Below are positions 16,654 to 25,771 of a DNA stretch of 64,000 bases, piece by piece (the stretch's first letter is position 1; the number at the start of each line of letters is the position of its first letter). The notes beneath the pieces were generated by a model that was not told the origin of the DNA, did not search any database, and saw only the letters and a program-made list of their open reading frames with translations. The position numbers and the translations under genes were made by a program. The stretch is from Pseudomonadota bacterium (GTDB lineage: Bacteria; Myxococcota_A; UBA796; GCA-2862545): assembly GCA_947505245.1 (NCBI GenBank), contig CANNIZ010000007.1:83672-147671 (forward strand). Reading direction: 5' to 3'.

Positions 16654-17568
16654 TCAGGCGGACGCGAGCGGGTGGCGTGTCATGAAGTCGCGCAGGATCG
16701 GGACGATGCGGTCGTGCGCGTCCTCCACGACCCAGTGGGAAGCGTCCTCGAACACGTGCACCTCGGCGTTCGGCAGCCGCTCCACGAAGCCCTTGCGGTA
16801 CGCGGGCACGAAGCAGAAGTCCTGCTCACCCCAGATGATGACGGACGGGAGCGCCGCGAATTTTCGCACGCCCTCACCCACGGAGAGGAAGTACGGCCGC
16901 GTCGGGTGGTCCTTCTCGAGCGGGATGTCCTGCACGAACCGCAGGTTCGCGACCCGGTTGGACCACGAGTCGTAGGGCGCCAGATACCCGTGCCCGACGC
17001 CGTCCTTGAACTTCGACCGGTCCGACGTCGCGCGGAACAGGCCCACGCGCACGAAGCCGTTCAGGCCACGAATCGCGAGCGCCCCGACGCCCGGGATGCG
17101 GCAGGCGCGGATCTCCCACGGGATCGGGCCCTCGAAGCAGCCGGTGTTGAAAATCACGAGCCGCGCGATGCGATCGGGCACCTTGAGCGCGGCGCCAAAG
17201 CCGATCGCCCCACCCCAGTCGTGGACGACGAGGGTAATCCGTCGAAGATCGAGGGCCTCGATCAACGCGACGAGGTTGTTCACGTGGTCTTCGAGCCGGT
17301 ACGTCCAGTCCGCCGGCTTGTCGGACAGCCCGCAGCCGAGGTGGTCCATCGCGACGCACCGGTTCGTCGACGCGAACTCGCCCACGAGGCGCCGCCAGTA
17401 GAACGACCACGTCGGGTTGCCGTGCACGAACAACATCGGGTCGCCTTTCCCCTCGTCGAGGAAGTGCATCCGGTGGCCCGACGGCAGCGTCAGCATCTTG
17501 CCCGTGAACGGGTACAGGTGGCGAACATCAGCGGGGAGCCGATCTTCGGCGGTGGATGGCGTGATCAT
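16654..17568 (-). CDS. oleB: OleB, alpha/beta-hydrolase beta-lactone decarboxylase
   Basis: A 304-residue alpha/beta hydrolase of the haloalkane dehalogenase type. The nucleophile is Asp117 in VVHDWGGAIG, HGNPTWSF supplies the Asn of the anion-binding site, and the general base His is in EDASHWVVEDA near the C-terminus. OleB breaks the beta-lactone to the cis-olefin and CO2. The dehalogenase-like Asp nucleophile (instead of Ser) is the expected OleB signature. It is 34 bp after oleA. Confidence 0.9.
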   Translation of the reverse strand: MITPSTAEDRLPADVRHLYPFTGKMLTLPSGHRMHFLDEGKGDPMLFVHGNPTWSFYWRRLVGEFASTNRCVAMDHLGCGLSDKPADWTYRLEDHVNNLVALIEALDLRRITLVVHDWGGAIGFGAALKVPDRIARLVIFNTGCFEGPIPWEIRACRIPGVGALAIRGLNGFVRVGLFRATSDRSKFKDGVGHGYLAPYDSWSNRVANLRFVQDIPLEKDHPTRPYFLSVGEGVRKFAALPSVIIWGEQDFCFVPAYRKGFVERLPNAEVHVFEDASHWVVEDAHDRIVPILRDFMTRHPLASA

Positions 17569-17602
17569 CGCGACTCCGGGGCGCCCAGGAAACTCAAGTC
17601 GA

Positions 17603-18622
17603 CTACCATCGAACGCTCATGATCGTGCACGACAGGCCCGACCCGACGCCGTACATCGCGACGGTCTGGCCGGACTTCACGCGTCCCTGAGCTTCGGCGA
17701 GGCAAAGCGTGATCGGCATGCTCGCCGGCCCGCAGTTGCCGATGTACGGCAGCGTGACGACGGCCTTCTCAAGCGGCTGGCCGATGCGCTGGAACACGCC
17801 CGAGAAGTGGGCGAGGCTCACCTGGTGGCCGATCACCACGTCCACAGCGGCGGGATCTTCCCAGCCGAATTCGCGCACCGCGTACGGCCACGCCTCGCCC
17901 GCGAGCGCCACGCCGTGCACGAGCAGACCGTGTGCGTCGGCCTTCATCTCGGCGTACTGTGCCAGGCACAGGTTGTTGTGTTCGGGGGCGTTGCGGACGA
18001 CCGCTCCCTGGACGAGGTGACCGGTCTTCGTGTGGTCCTTGCGACCGAGCACGAACGCGACCGAGCCGCACCCGAGCGTGAGCGCCGCGAAGTTGTCGCG
18101 GAACGTCTGGATGGTCGCCTCTGGCGCCGCGAGCCGCCGCAGCGTCGCCTCGACGCCCTCGCGCACCGACTCGCCGCAGACGACGAGCCCGTTCTCGACC
18201 TGGCCGAGCTCGATCATGTTCGCGAGCGTGATGATGCCGTTCAGGAAGCCGACACACGCGTTCGTGATGTCGAACGTCACCGCGTGGTGCCCGAGCCCGA
18301 GCTGGCCCGCGACCATCGCGGCCGTGGCAGGCTCGAGGTAGTCGCGCGAGACGGACGTGTTGATCAGCGCCTGCACGTCTCCGGGCGCCATGCCGGCCTT
18401 CGCGAGCGCGCGCTCGGCCGCGATCGTGGCCACCACCGACGGCAGCGTGCCGGGATCCCACCAGCGGCGCTCTTTGACGCCGGACAGCTTCTCGACCTGC
18501 CCGGGCGGCATGCCGAGGCGGCGCAGCGTGGCAGCGAACTGCCCCTCCATGGAGGCGCTGGTGACGACCTCGGCCGGGAGGACGTGGGCGATCGCTTCGA
18601 TGGTGACGTTGTTCCAGCGCAT
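17603..18622 (-). CDS. oleA: OleA, thiolase-fold acyl-CoA head-to-head condensing enzyme
   Basis: 339 residues from ATG 18622; an upstream in-frame GTG at 18697 is rejected because it runs across the divergent rhomboid start. The thiolase/KAS III-like protein has the catalytic Cys123 in DITNACVGFLNG, His in IGHQVSLAHFSG, Asn in YIGNCGPASMP and Glu97 in SRDYLEPATAA, equivalent to the OleA glutamate that reaches into the partner active site. It joins two long-chain acyl-CoAs to a 2-alkyl-3-keto acid, the first step of long-chain olefin synthesis. First gene of the ole operon. Confidence 0.9.
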   Translation of the reverse strand: MRWNNVTIEAIAHVLPAEVVTSASMEGQFAATLRRLGMPPGQVEKLSGVKERRWWDPGTLPSVVATIAAERALAKAGMAPGDVQALINTSVSRDYLEPATAAMVAGQLGLGHHAVTFDITNACVGFLNGIITLANMIELGQVENGLVVCGESVREGVEATLRRLAAPEATIQTFRDNFAALTLGCGSVAFVLGRKDHTKTGHLVQGAVVRNAPEHNNLCLAQYAEMKADAHGLLVHGVALAGEAWPYAVREFGWEDPAAVDVVIGHQVSLAHFSGVFQRIGQPLEKAVVTLPYIGNCGPASMPITLCLAEAQGRVKSGQTVAMYGVGSGLSCTIMSVRW

Positions 18623-18696
18623 GGGGCAGCCCCGTAACGCATCCCGCGCCGTCGATCCGCTTGGCCGGCGAGCCAGTTCCACAGTACTCACCCCCA

Positions 18697-19299
18697 ATGA
18701 CTCCGAAGCAAGCCCTGTGGGGGCTGATCAGCCTGAACGTCCTCGTCCATTTCGCGTGGCTCGCGTCGCTGCAGGACGACGCGCTCGCGACGTTCATGGA
18801 CGAGAACTTCCTCGTGTCGTTCGCGCACCTCGCCCACTTCCGTATCTGGACGCTGGTGACGTCGGAGATCAGCCACGCCGATACGTCGCACCTGCTGTTC
18901 AACATGATCGCGCTGTGGGTGTTCGGGCGCGACACGGTCGAGATCCTCGGCGCCCGCAGGTTCCTCACGCTCTACGTGATCGGCGGCGTCCTCGCGTCCG
19001 TCGGACACGTGCTGGTGCAGATCGCCACGCTGTCGCCGTCACCGGCCCTGGGCGCGTCCGGCGCCGTGATGGCGATCTCGGTCGTGTTCGCCGTGCTGTT
19101 CCCCAGCCGCCGCCTGTTCGTCATGGGCGCCATCCCCGCGCCCGCCCCGATCGCGGTGGCCGGCTACGTGCTGCTCGATCTCATCGGACTCGCCGGCAAG
19201 AGCGACGGCATCGCCCACGGCGCGCACCTCGGGGGCGCCTTGTACGGGCTGTTGTACGGCCTGTACCTGCGCCGACGGTACGAGGTCCGCACGTCGTGA
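18697..19299 (+). CDS. Rhomboid-family intramembrane serine protease
   Basis: 200 residues from ATG 18697. It has six or so hydrophobic segments with the rhomboid features in order: HLLFNMIALWVFG, the catalytic GASGAVM (Ser in GxSG) and the partner His in AHGAHLGGALYGLLYG. Rhomboids cleave membrane helices. The neighbourhood is rich in proteins with C-terminal hydrophobic sorting helices (27.6-25.8 kb and 53.7-51 kb), so a sorting role is conceivable, but that is inference; it could equally be a general GlpG-like protease. It is divergent from oleA, with 74 bp between the starts. Confidence 0.9.
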   Translation: MTPKQALWGLISLNVLVHFAWLASLQDDALATFMDENFLVSFAHLAHFRIWTLVTSEISHADTSHLLFNMIALWVFGRDTVEILGARRFLTLYVIGGVLASVGHVLVQIATLSPSPALGASGAVMAISVVFAVLFPSRRLFVMGAIPAPAPIAVAGYVLLDLIGLAGKSDGIAHGAHLGGALYGLLYGLYLRRRYEVRTS

Positions 19300-19334
19300 G
19301 CCGTGGCGATATGCTGGCCGGTCGGAGGCGTTGA

Positions 19335-20619
19335 ATGCGCGCGAACTGCCCAATGTTGGTCCTGCTCCTCGCCGGTTGTGGCGGCGACCCCTACAAGGAG
19401 CTCGGAAGCGACCCGCTCGACGACGTCGTCGCTCGCAGACTCCGAGCCGCTCGTCCACGTAGGCGCGGCGCTGATCGACGGGGCCACCACCGCGGGCGAT
19501 CTGGTCCGCGGCGAAGCGTTCTCGTGGGCCAACCCTCCCGACCCGGACGCGTTCTTCCAGACCCGCTACGAGCGCCACGTCGCCCTCCCAGCGCTCACCG
19601 GGACCCCGCGCGAGCTCCGCGTGCTCACGTACAACGTCGGCCTGCTGTCGCGCCGCTACGCGGTGTTCTCGAAGGTCGAGGTCCCCGAGATCGACGCCCG
19701 CCGCGCGATCGTCGGCGACACCGTATTCGCCGCCGGGTACGACGTCGTGTTCTTCCAGGAGGCGTGGGAGAAGGACGACCTCGCCGCGATCATCGCGAGC
19801 GGCGAAGCTGCCGGGTACAGCGTGTGGGGCGGCGACGGGAACAAGTTCCACAAGGAGACGGGCACCATCATCGCCGTCAAGAGCGAGCTGATCGGCGGCG
19901 AAGAGACGCGCGAGCAGGGCCAGTACGAGGCCCAGTGGGGTCTCGAGAATTTCCCCGGCCCCAACCTCAAGCGCGGGTGGCTCGAACGCAGCTTCCCGCT
20001 CGCGGACACCGGCATCACCGTCCACCTCTACGATACGCATCCCACCGCCTTCGCCGACGAGTGGCAGGTGCGCAACCTTCAAGCGCGTGAGCTCGGGCTG
20101 AAGGTCGCGGCCGAGCCCGCCGAAGATCTCGTGCTGGTCGGCGGCGACCTGAACGCGGGCTGGTACTACGCGGGCGACACCTGGACCGACGCCGAAGGCA
20201 CCGTGATCCCCGACTGGTTCGCGAACGCGACGATGCTGCCGATCCTGCTTCACTACGGCGGCCTCGACGACGCGAAGAACGCGGCGAGCCCGAACGAGGA
20301 CGTGCTGCTCGGGAACACCGTCCCGCGCGACAACGGCGCGACCATGCTCGAAGAGCCGTTCGGCGACGCGACGTTCTGCACGAACACCGAGCCGACCACG
20401 TTCACGGCAACCGACTGCAACTCGCTGTACTTCCGGAACTACGCGGGCACCGAATTCCCCGCCCGCCTCGACCAGATCCTGTACCGCGACGGCACCGGGC
20501 GCGTGCGGTTCGTCGATCAGGCGCTCGCGTTCGTCGAGCCGATGGACTTCGGCGACGCCGGCACGTTCGAGCTGTCCGACCACTACGGGGTCGAGGTCAC
20601 GCTGCAGATCGGGGAGTAA
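19335..20619 (+). CDS. Endonuclease/exonuclease/phosphatase-fold lipoprotein, frameshifted
   Basis: The start is ATG 19335 behind GGAGG; it encodes a lipoprotein signal (PMLVLLLAGCGG, lipobox LAGC) that then leaves frame. The body continues from about 19435-19445 in the +1 frame through to 20619. The body carries the whole EEP metal-dependent hydrolase set: LTYNVG, VVFFQEAW (metal Glu), VGGDLNAGW, ARLDQILY and LSDHYGVE (catalytic Asp-His). Family members include sphingomyelinases and DNases. One extra base (or two missing) near the GACGACGTCGTCG stretch separates signal and enzyme. It may be a true pseudogene, a sequencing error or a slip site. Confidence 0.75.
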
Positions 20620-20635
20620 CTACCGGCGTAGGACG

Positions 20636-21757
20636 TCAGCGGCCGCGCGGCTTGCCACCGCGCCCGTCGTCACCGTGGCCGTTGCCGCCCTGGTTGCCGC
20701 CTCCGCCAGAGCCACCGCTGCTGCCGCCCTGATTGCTGCCGCCGTGGTCGTTGCCGCCGTGATCGCCGCCGCCGTGGTCGTTGCCGCCGTGATCGCCGCC
20801 GCCGTGGTCGTTGCCGCCTTCGTGATCGCCGCCGCCATGATCGTCATGGTCGTGATCTTCTTCACCAGGGTCGTCGTTGTCGTCGTCGTGGTCATCGCCG
20901 CACTCGCGATGATCGTTGCGGTCTGCGTGTTCGTCCCTGTGGCAATCGCCGCCCGCTTCGAACTCGGACGCGGGGTGGGACGGCGGGTGGATGAATTCGC
21001 ACTTCAATTTGGAGGCGTCGTTGGTGCCCCGCGAGTCGCATTCTTCGGCAAACAGCGGGTGGTGGGGTGGGACGCACTGCCCTCGCATCGCGATGCTGGG
21101 GACCTCACACGGCGGACCGGGTCGGTTTGCCTGGAACGTTCCGACCGGTATCGGCACGTCGAAGGCGAGGTCTTCGATCATCAAGTAGAATTCCCGTGAG
21201 GCACCCTTGTACCGACTAAGGAAGGCCTCGTGGAAAAGTGAAAGGCTAGTGGGAATACCCGTGCGCGCCGGTAGCGTGACGTACACTTCGGGACTGTTGC
21301 CGACGAAGGGCACGAAATGGAAGAACTTGGTATCGGAGTCCGCCTGACGTTGCGGCGGCGCCTCCTCAGCGACGCGGAAATCCGCGAATCGTCGCCTAGC
21401 CTGATCGAGAAGGTACGTCAGAGGGGGCTCGAGCGTGTCGGGCTCTGGCATCACCAGGTCGCGGCGCCCGTACCACCGATTGAAAGCGCTGTCCTCGTAC
21501 ACCTGCTGGCCGTCAAAGTAGTACCGCACGTCCCCAGGCATGATGTCGACGGTCACCCGGCCGTCGGCTGCCGCATAGACCCAATAGTCCTGTTCGTTCT
21601 CGTACGCGCGCAGGTACGCGGTGTCGAACGACTGCAGGTGGTCGAGCAACGGCCGCAGCGCGTCGGGCCGCGCGGCGCGCCCGGGGTAGGCGCCAAACAC
21701 GAGGAGTCCGAGCGTTGCCGCCACCGTGCCGAGTGCGGCGAGCCGAGTCTTTGTCAT
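20636..21757 (-). CDS. Exported protein with His/Asp/Gly-rich repetitive tail
   Basis: 373 residues from ATG 21757, which overlaps the stop of the metallopeptidase gene (ATGA). A signal peptide (about 1-28) leads to a globular domain (about 30-215) with Tyr/Phe-rich beta strands, loosely like LolA-type or related lipid-binding folds (not certain). Four Cys follow in about 50 residues. From about residue 265 the protein is almost only Asp, His, Gly and Asn (GGGDHGGNDHGG type repeats), then a Gly/Ser/Asn/Arg end. The tail could bind zinc, nickel or calcium. Coupling to a gluzincin gene suggests a shared secreted role. Confidence 0.75.
   Translation of the reverse strand: MTKTRLAALGTVAATLGLLVFGAYPGRAARPDALRPLLDHLQSFDTAYLRAYENEQDYWVYAAADGRVTVDIMPGDVRYYFDGQQVYEDSAFNRWYGRRDLVMPEPDTLEPPLTYLLDQARRRFADFRVAEEAPPQRQADSDTKFFHFVPFVGNSPEVYVTLPARTGIPTSLSLFHEAFLSRYKGASREFYLMIEDLAFDVPIPVGTFQANRPGPPCEVPSIAMRGQCVPPHHPLFAEECDSRGTNDASKLKCEFIHPPSHPASEFEAGGDCHRDEHADRNDHRECGDDHDDDNDDPGEEDHDHDDHGGGDHEGGNDHGGGDHGGNDHGGGDHGGNDHGGSNQGGSSGGSGGGGNQGGNGHGDDGRGGKPRGR
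20741..20818. repeat. 30-bp in-frame tandem repeat inside a coding region
   Basis: Two full copies (20741-20770, 20771-20800) and a partial third (20801-20818) of a 30-bp unit encode ten-residue GGDHGGNDHG modules of the His/Asp/Gly-rich protein. Because 30 is a multiple of three, copy-number change lengthens or shortens the tail without frameshift. Confidence 0.85.
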
Positions 21758-24700
21758 TGGAGCCCCCATCCGTCGCAGTCCTGGTCAGGCGCGCCCACGA
21801 TGTCCGTGGCGCCTGGGTTCACCGTCGCGTCGTTGTCATCGCAGTCACCGGGCCAACAGTCGTGGTCGTTGTCCAGGCACCCCGTCTGGAGGCAAACGCC
21901 CGTCACTTTCGCGACTTCGACGAGCCTGCCGTAGGCCGGGTCGAGCACGTGCTCAGGGATGAGCAGGTGGGCTGACAGCACGGCGACGGTCGCGTCTGGG
22001 ATATTGCTGGCCGCTGGGGTCGCGATCGTCGATCGTGTCGCCTCTGCGACTCCGTCATTGTTCGCGTCGAAGTCCGAATTGTCGTGCGGCGTATCGAGCG
22101 CTACCCCTGTGCCGTCACACTCGACGATGGCCCTGCGTGCGCTGTCGTTCTCGTCGGGGCACGCAATGAAGTACGGCACGGACTGAAACAGGTGCCACGT
22201 CCCGTAAAGCTCCTCCTGTACCTGCTTCACCACGAGGCGGTCGGGTGACGCGGCTTGGCACATGTTGAGCGGCGTGGCGGGGTTGTAGACCACGTCGGTG
22301 GCGAGGTCCACTTGGGCATAGCTGAGCTTCAGCAGCGGAGTGCCGACCCGCCCGTGCTCGATCCATTCCTCATAGAAGGGGTCCCCGATGGCGGACCGAA
22401 GCTCGGTCTCGTCAAGCGTCGCCCCAAACGGCTTTGCGTGGAGGAGTGCCCGCCACCGCCGCCACACGTCGGCGTCGGTGCCGGTTCCCCGCGCGACGTG
22501 GTGGTATTGTGCAAGTGTGTAGGCTGCGAAGTCATATCGGATCACGTCGGCGCCTGCCCGGATGAGGCTCGTCGTGTCGGGGGCTCCCCGCAACACCTCC
22601 ACGCTGTGCAGCGCGTCCTCGAGCGCGTCCCGGCCTTCGAAGTTGGAGTCCCCGCGGTAGCGCATGGTCTCCAGCAGGGTCGGCATCCCCTCGAGGAGCC
22701 ACGACACGTCCTCTAAGGGGGGCACGCTCCGTCGCATCGACCCGAACCAAGTGTGGGCAAGCTCGTGCAGGGCGGTCGCGTGGTCGCCGACGTCACCGCC
22801 CAATCCGCTGCCTTGCGCCGTGTAGTTCTGGACCACCGACACGCCGTCCCAGTGGATGCCGCCCGCAGAAGTGGTTGCTTCCGGGCGTGCGAACAACACC
22901 GGGATCGCCGAGAGGACCCGGGTGCGGCTCGGGTCCTCGGGATCAGGAGCCTCCAGTGGCCCGAGTCGGGATTCAAGAAACAGGACGTCGCCGAGGAGGC
23001 CCGCCTCGCCATCGGTGTTGACATAGGCGAAGACGTCGTCGCGTTCACGTTCATCGAGGAGTTGGTCCCGCCAGGCGTGAACTGCGGTTCCTGGATCGAA
23101 CGCATCGGCTGTAGACACCACTCCCACGTAGGTCACCCCCTGTAAGAGGATGGCCAAGGCGCTCCGATCGGCAATGACCGGAGCGGTGTCGGTGTAGTGG
23201 TTGAAGCTGCGGCCTTGCACGTCATGCACAACGCCGAGCTGTTGTGGAACGCCGGTCGCGACGATCGCCAGCCCGGCTGGCGCGGTGACGTTGAGTTGCG
23301 CCAGGCGCACGACGGGGGCTTCCCCGGTCGCGTCGACCGTCCACATCGGTATCCCGGCGAACATCCACCCGTTCGCAGCTGGATCACCGAAGGTGAAGGG
23401 GCGGACTCCCTGCGCCCACCGTCCGCCGGTGACCTTCATCGCGTCTTCGAATCCCACAACCGGCAGGCCCTCATCGCGTCGCCAGCCCGTGAGCTTCACA
23501 CGCACCGTGGCGCCGTCGCCAACGACTCGCGGCAGAGCAAACCGAACGTGGGTCTGCGTCGTGACGTCCGTGCCCGTCGGCGTGCGGTACGTCTTCAACG
23601 GCCTCCATCCGTTTCCGAGGTCGATCTCCATCTTCAACGCGCCCGCAGTCCACAGGTCGTTTTCCGGATCGAGCGTCTGGTACATCACGGTCAGCGTGTC
23701 GGCCCAGCACGGGTCCTGCACGGTCTGGTCGCAGTCGTAGGTGAGGTTCATCTCCTGATTCACCGACCAGACGCTCGTGGCGGGATCCCATTCCAGATCG
23801 ACGCGTACGTCGGACATGCCCCAGGCACCGCTGTTCACGAGGGCGTCGCTGCGGGTCTCGTCCGTGGTGATGACCCCGACGTCGGTGTCGGTGGCGTGGC
23901 CGCCGAAGTAGAGCACGCGGCCGTACAGCGGGTCTCCGACGGCCGCCGCACCGTAGCGCGCCAGGAAGGAGCCATCGACCGTGTTCGCGTTGCCGAGCAC
24001 ATCGACGAGGTACGCGCCGGTGGCGGAGCCGGCGGCGTTGCGCCCCCCGACGATCGCGAGCTGGTCGGGGCTGATGGGAGCGGCGGCCGCGCTGTGGACG
24101 CGCTCGAAGTCGGTGACCTCCAGGTAGCTGGTGCCGTTGAACTCGGCGACGGTGCCGGTGACGACCGCCTCATCTAGGCTGTCGTTCGCACAATTCGGGA
24201 TGACCTGCGTCACCTCCCCTGTGCGTCCGCCGGGCAGCTCTTCGTCCGCGCAGATGTTGGGCTTGCATGGCGTGGCCGATCCCGTGTCCTCGGACTGCGG
24301 CGGGCAGTCTTCGTACTGCCGCAGCGTGGTCCCCGTGAGGTGTTCCCAGCCCGGCGGCACCACCTGGAACCGGGTTCCGCCGACCACGTAGGTCGCCGCT
24401 GTTCCGGACCAGAATCGCGTCGTGGGATCCCACGTGAGTCCGAGCGTGACGCCCTGGGCGTGGTGGACGCCGTGTGAAGCTGGACGCGCTTTCGAACACG
24501 CCCACCCGTAGTCCCAACCCGTCGTCGCGAAATCGCTGGCTGTGGCGAAGTACGGATCGGGCTGAAGCGCAGGCCGAACCTCGCCGTCAACCCGCAGCAT
24601 CGCGAGCCAGTTCAAGCACTGAGCGTCCGTACCGCTGCACCCCGTGGTGCCGCCGTGTACCGATAGGGCGTCTTGCGTCGGGTCGTACGCGACGGCCGCA

Positions 24701-25590
24701 AATCCGCGACCCCACCCGAACATTGGACGTTCTTCTACGCCGTTGCCATCCGGGGCGCCGTCGTTGTCGTCGTCATTGCAGTACGGGTCCGCTCGACAGG
24801 CTGGCTTGTAGTCGTCAGGAAGGTGGTTTGACTGCGCCAGTCCGTGGTCCGCTGTTGGGCACGGCCCGAACGTGTCAGAGGGTCCACTCCCGGGGTAGGA
24901 GAAGGTTCCCGTGCATGGCGATCCGCTGGCCAGGGTGATCGAGCCGCGGGTGCAGACCCCGCCGGTTCCATCGCTGTTGTAGCGGGTTCTCTTGCATTCG
25001 ACGACGTTCTCGTTGCACGTTCCATCGCCTACGAGCACCTGCGCGGCGTCCACGCTGAGCTCCGAGCTGGGAGCTTGAAACGGCGCGCCTACACCCAGCG
25101 CCGTCCAGACGTCCGGCGACGACGCGATGGTCCCGCCATCCCGCAGCTGGTAACCGCCGACCAGCTTGAGACGGTCGCCTTGGGTGAACACGAGCGACGC
25201 GCCCCACGTGGGCCTCTGCTGTACTACCGGCGATGGCTTGTGCGGGACCAGGAACGTGACGTCGGGGAGCTTCACCCAATCGCAGGCGTACAGGTCGAGC
25301 GGATCATGTAGATCGAGGAACCACTGATCGTTCAGCGCGGTCGTCTCGTCGGGTGTCTGCCCGCCGATTAGCAGCACCCCGCGGTGCGTCGAACGCCCAT
25401 CGGGCAGGGTGAATGCCTCCTCGGCGTCGACATAGGCCATCTGGTGGTAGCGCCGCGCCTGGGGGCGCTGATCGGGTCCGCAGTCACCCACGTCGAAGAC
25501 GACGGCCTCACCACCCGGGGCCCCGACGGGGTCGCTGCCGCCACCGCCGGTGTCAGGCTGGGGGCTAGGCTTGCCGCAGGCCGTCTGCAT
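21754..25590 (-). CDS. Kelch-like and M1-type metallopeptidase lipoprotein, apparently out of frame with its start
   Basis: A 1278-residue frame. Residues about 30-560 hold Kelch-like repeats (GVLLIGGQTPDETTALNDQW, LAIVGGRNAAGSATGAYLVD). Residues about 640-1130 form a gluzincin domain with HELAHTWFG (about 942) and a downstream Glu in LLEGMP, the M1 aminopeptidase arrangement with a two-residue longer spacer. The C-terminus has an Asp-rich MopE-type motif (DNDHDCWPGDCDDND). The only in-frame ATG (25590) lies inside a lipoprotein signal: codons just upstream read ASLLAAIAFVAL before MQTAC. The proper ATG at 25685, with a good ribosome-binding site, is separated by seven 8-bp repeats and is two bases out of phase. 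The current state is probably OFF. Confidence 0.8.
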   Translation of the reverse strand: MQTACGKPSPQPDTGGGGSDPVGAPGGEAVVFDVGDCGPDQRPQARRYHQMAYVDAEEAFTLPDGRSTHRGVLLIGGQTPDETTALNDQWFLDLHDPLDLYACDWVKLPDVTFLVPHKPSPVVQQRPTWGASLVFTQGDRLKLVGGYQLRDGGTIASSPDVWTALGVGAPFQAPSSELSVDAAQVLVGDGTCNENVVECKRTRYNSDGTGGVCTRGSITLASGSPCTGTFSYPGSGPSDTFGPCPTADHGLAQSNHLPDDYKPACRADPYCNDDDNDGAPDGNGVEERPMFGWGRGFAAVAYDPTQDALSVHGGTTGCSGTDAQCLNWLAMLRVDGEVRPALQPDPYFATASDFATTGWDYGWACSKARPASHGVHHAQGVTLGLTWDPTTRFWSGTAATYVVGGTRFQVVPPGWEHLTGTTLRQYEDCPPQSEDTGSATPCKPNICADEELPGGRTGEVTQVIPNCANDSLDEAVVTGTVAEFNGTSYLEVTDFERVHSAAAAPISPDQLAIVGGRNAAGSATGAYLVDVLGNANTVDGSFLARYGAAAVGDPLYGRVLYFGGHATDTDVGVITTDETRSDALVNSGAWGMSDVRVDLEWDPATSVWSVNQEMNLTYDCDQTVQDPCWADTLTVMYQTLDPENDLWTAGALKMEIDLGNGWRPLKTYRTPTGTDVTTQTHVRFALPRVVGDGATVRVKLTGWRRDEGLPVVGFEDAMKVTGGRWAQGVRPFTFGDPAANGWMFAGIPMWTVDATGEAPVVRLAQLNVTAPAGLAIVATGVPQQLGVVHDVQGRSFNHYTDTAPVIADRSALAILLQGVTYVGVVSTADAFDPGTAVHAWRDQLLDERERDDVFAYVNTDGEAGLLGDVLFLESRLGPLEAPDPEDPSRTRVLSAIPVLFARPEATTSAGGIHWDGVSVVQNYTAQGSGLGGDVGDHATALHELAHTWFGSMRRSVPPLEDVSWLLEGMPTLLETMRYRGDSNFEGRDALEDALHSVEVLRGAPDTTSLIRAGADVIRYDFAAYTLAQYHHVARGTGTDADVWRRWRALLHAKPFGATLDETELRSAIGDPFYEEWIEHGRVGTPLLKLSYAQVDLATDVVYNPATPLNMCQAASPDRLVVKQVQEELYGTWHLFQSVPYFIACPDENDSARRAIVECDGTGVALDTPHDNSDFDANNDGVAEATRSTIATPAASNIPDATVAVLSAHLLIPEHVLDPAYGRLVEVAKVTGVCLQTGCLDNDHDCWPGDCDDNDATVNPGATDIVGAPDQDCDGWGLQ

Positions 25591-25626
25591 GAGCGCGACG
25601 AAGGCGATCGCCGCGAGAAGCGAGGC

Positions 25627-25682
25627 GCGAGGACGCGAGGACGCGAGGACGCGAGGACGCGAGGACGCGAGGACGCGAGGAC
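25627..25682. repeat. 8-bp tandem repeat (seven units) behind a start codon
   Basis: Seven perfect copies of GCGAGGAC (GTCCTCGC on the minus strand) lie directly after the ATG at 25685-25683 and before the lipoprotein signal of the metallopeptidase. Three units make eight codons (VLASSRPR). With 6 or 9 units the ATG would be in frame with the signal peptide; with the present 7 it is not. Both flanking plus- and minus-strand frames confirm seven units. Confidence 0.93.
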
Positions 25683-25699
25683 CATGTTCACTTCCCCCG
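25683..25699 (-). promoter_or_regulatory. Ribosome-binding site and ATG upstream of the repeat
   Basis: On the minus strand GGGGGAAGTGAACATG gives a strong Shine-Dalgarno-like GGGGGAAG about 5-6 bases before ATG (25685-25683). This is the best start in the gap between the metallopeptidase and the upstream sorting-signal gene, and it makes sense only if the repeat brings it into phase. Confidence 0.7.
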
Positions 25700-25771
25700 C
25701 CCGGCAGGGTACCAGAAATCCTTGTTTTCGTGGGATGACAACCTGACGAATCAGGACGCCGCCGAGCGAAG

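Noticed and set aside
19303..19440. EEP gene starting at 19303 in its own frame
   Set aside because: The early codons in that frame have no signal or ribosome-binding site, while the other frame has both.
20741..20818. Possible CRISPR-like repeats
   Set aside because: The 30-bp units are directly adjacent, have no spacers and code for in-frame GGDHGGNDHG modules.
25627..25682. 8-bp repeat as promoter spacer element
   Set aside because: The repeat is after an ATG with a ribosome-binding site and before a signal peptide, so it is in the coding start, not between promoter boxes.
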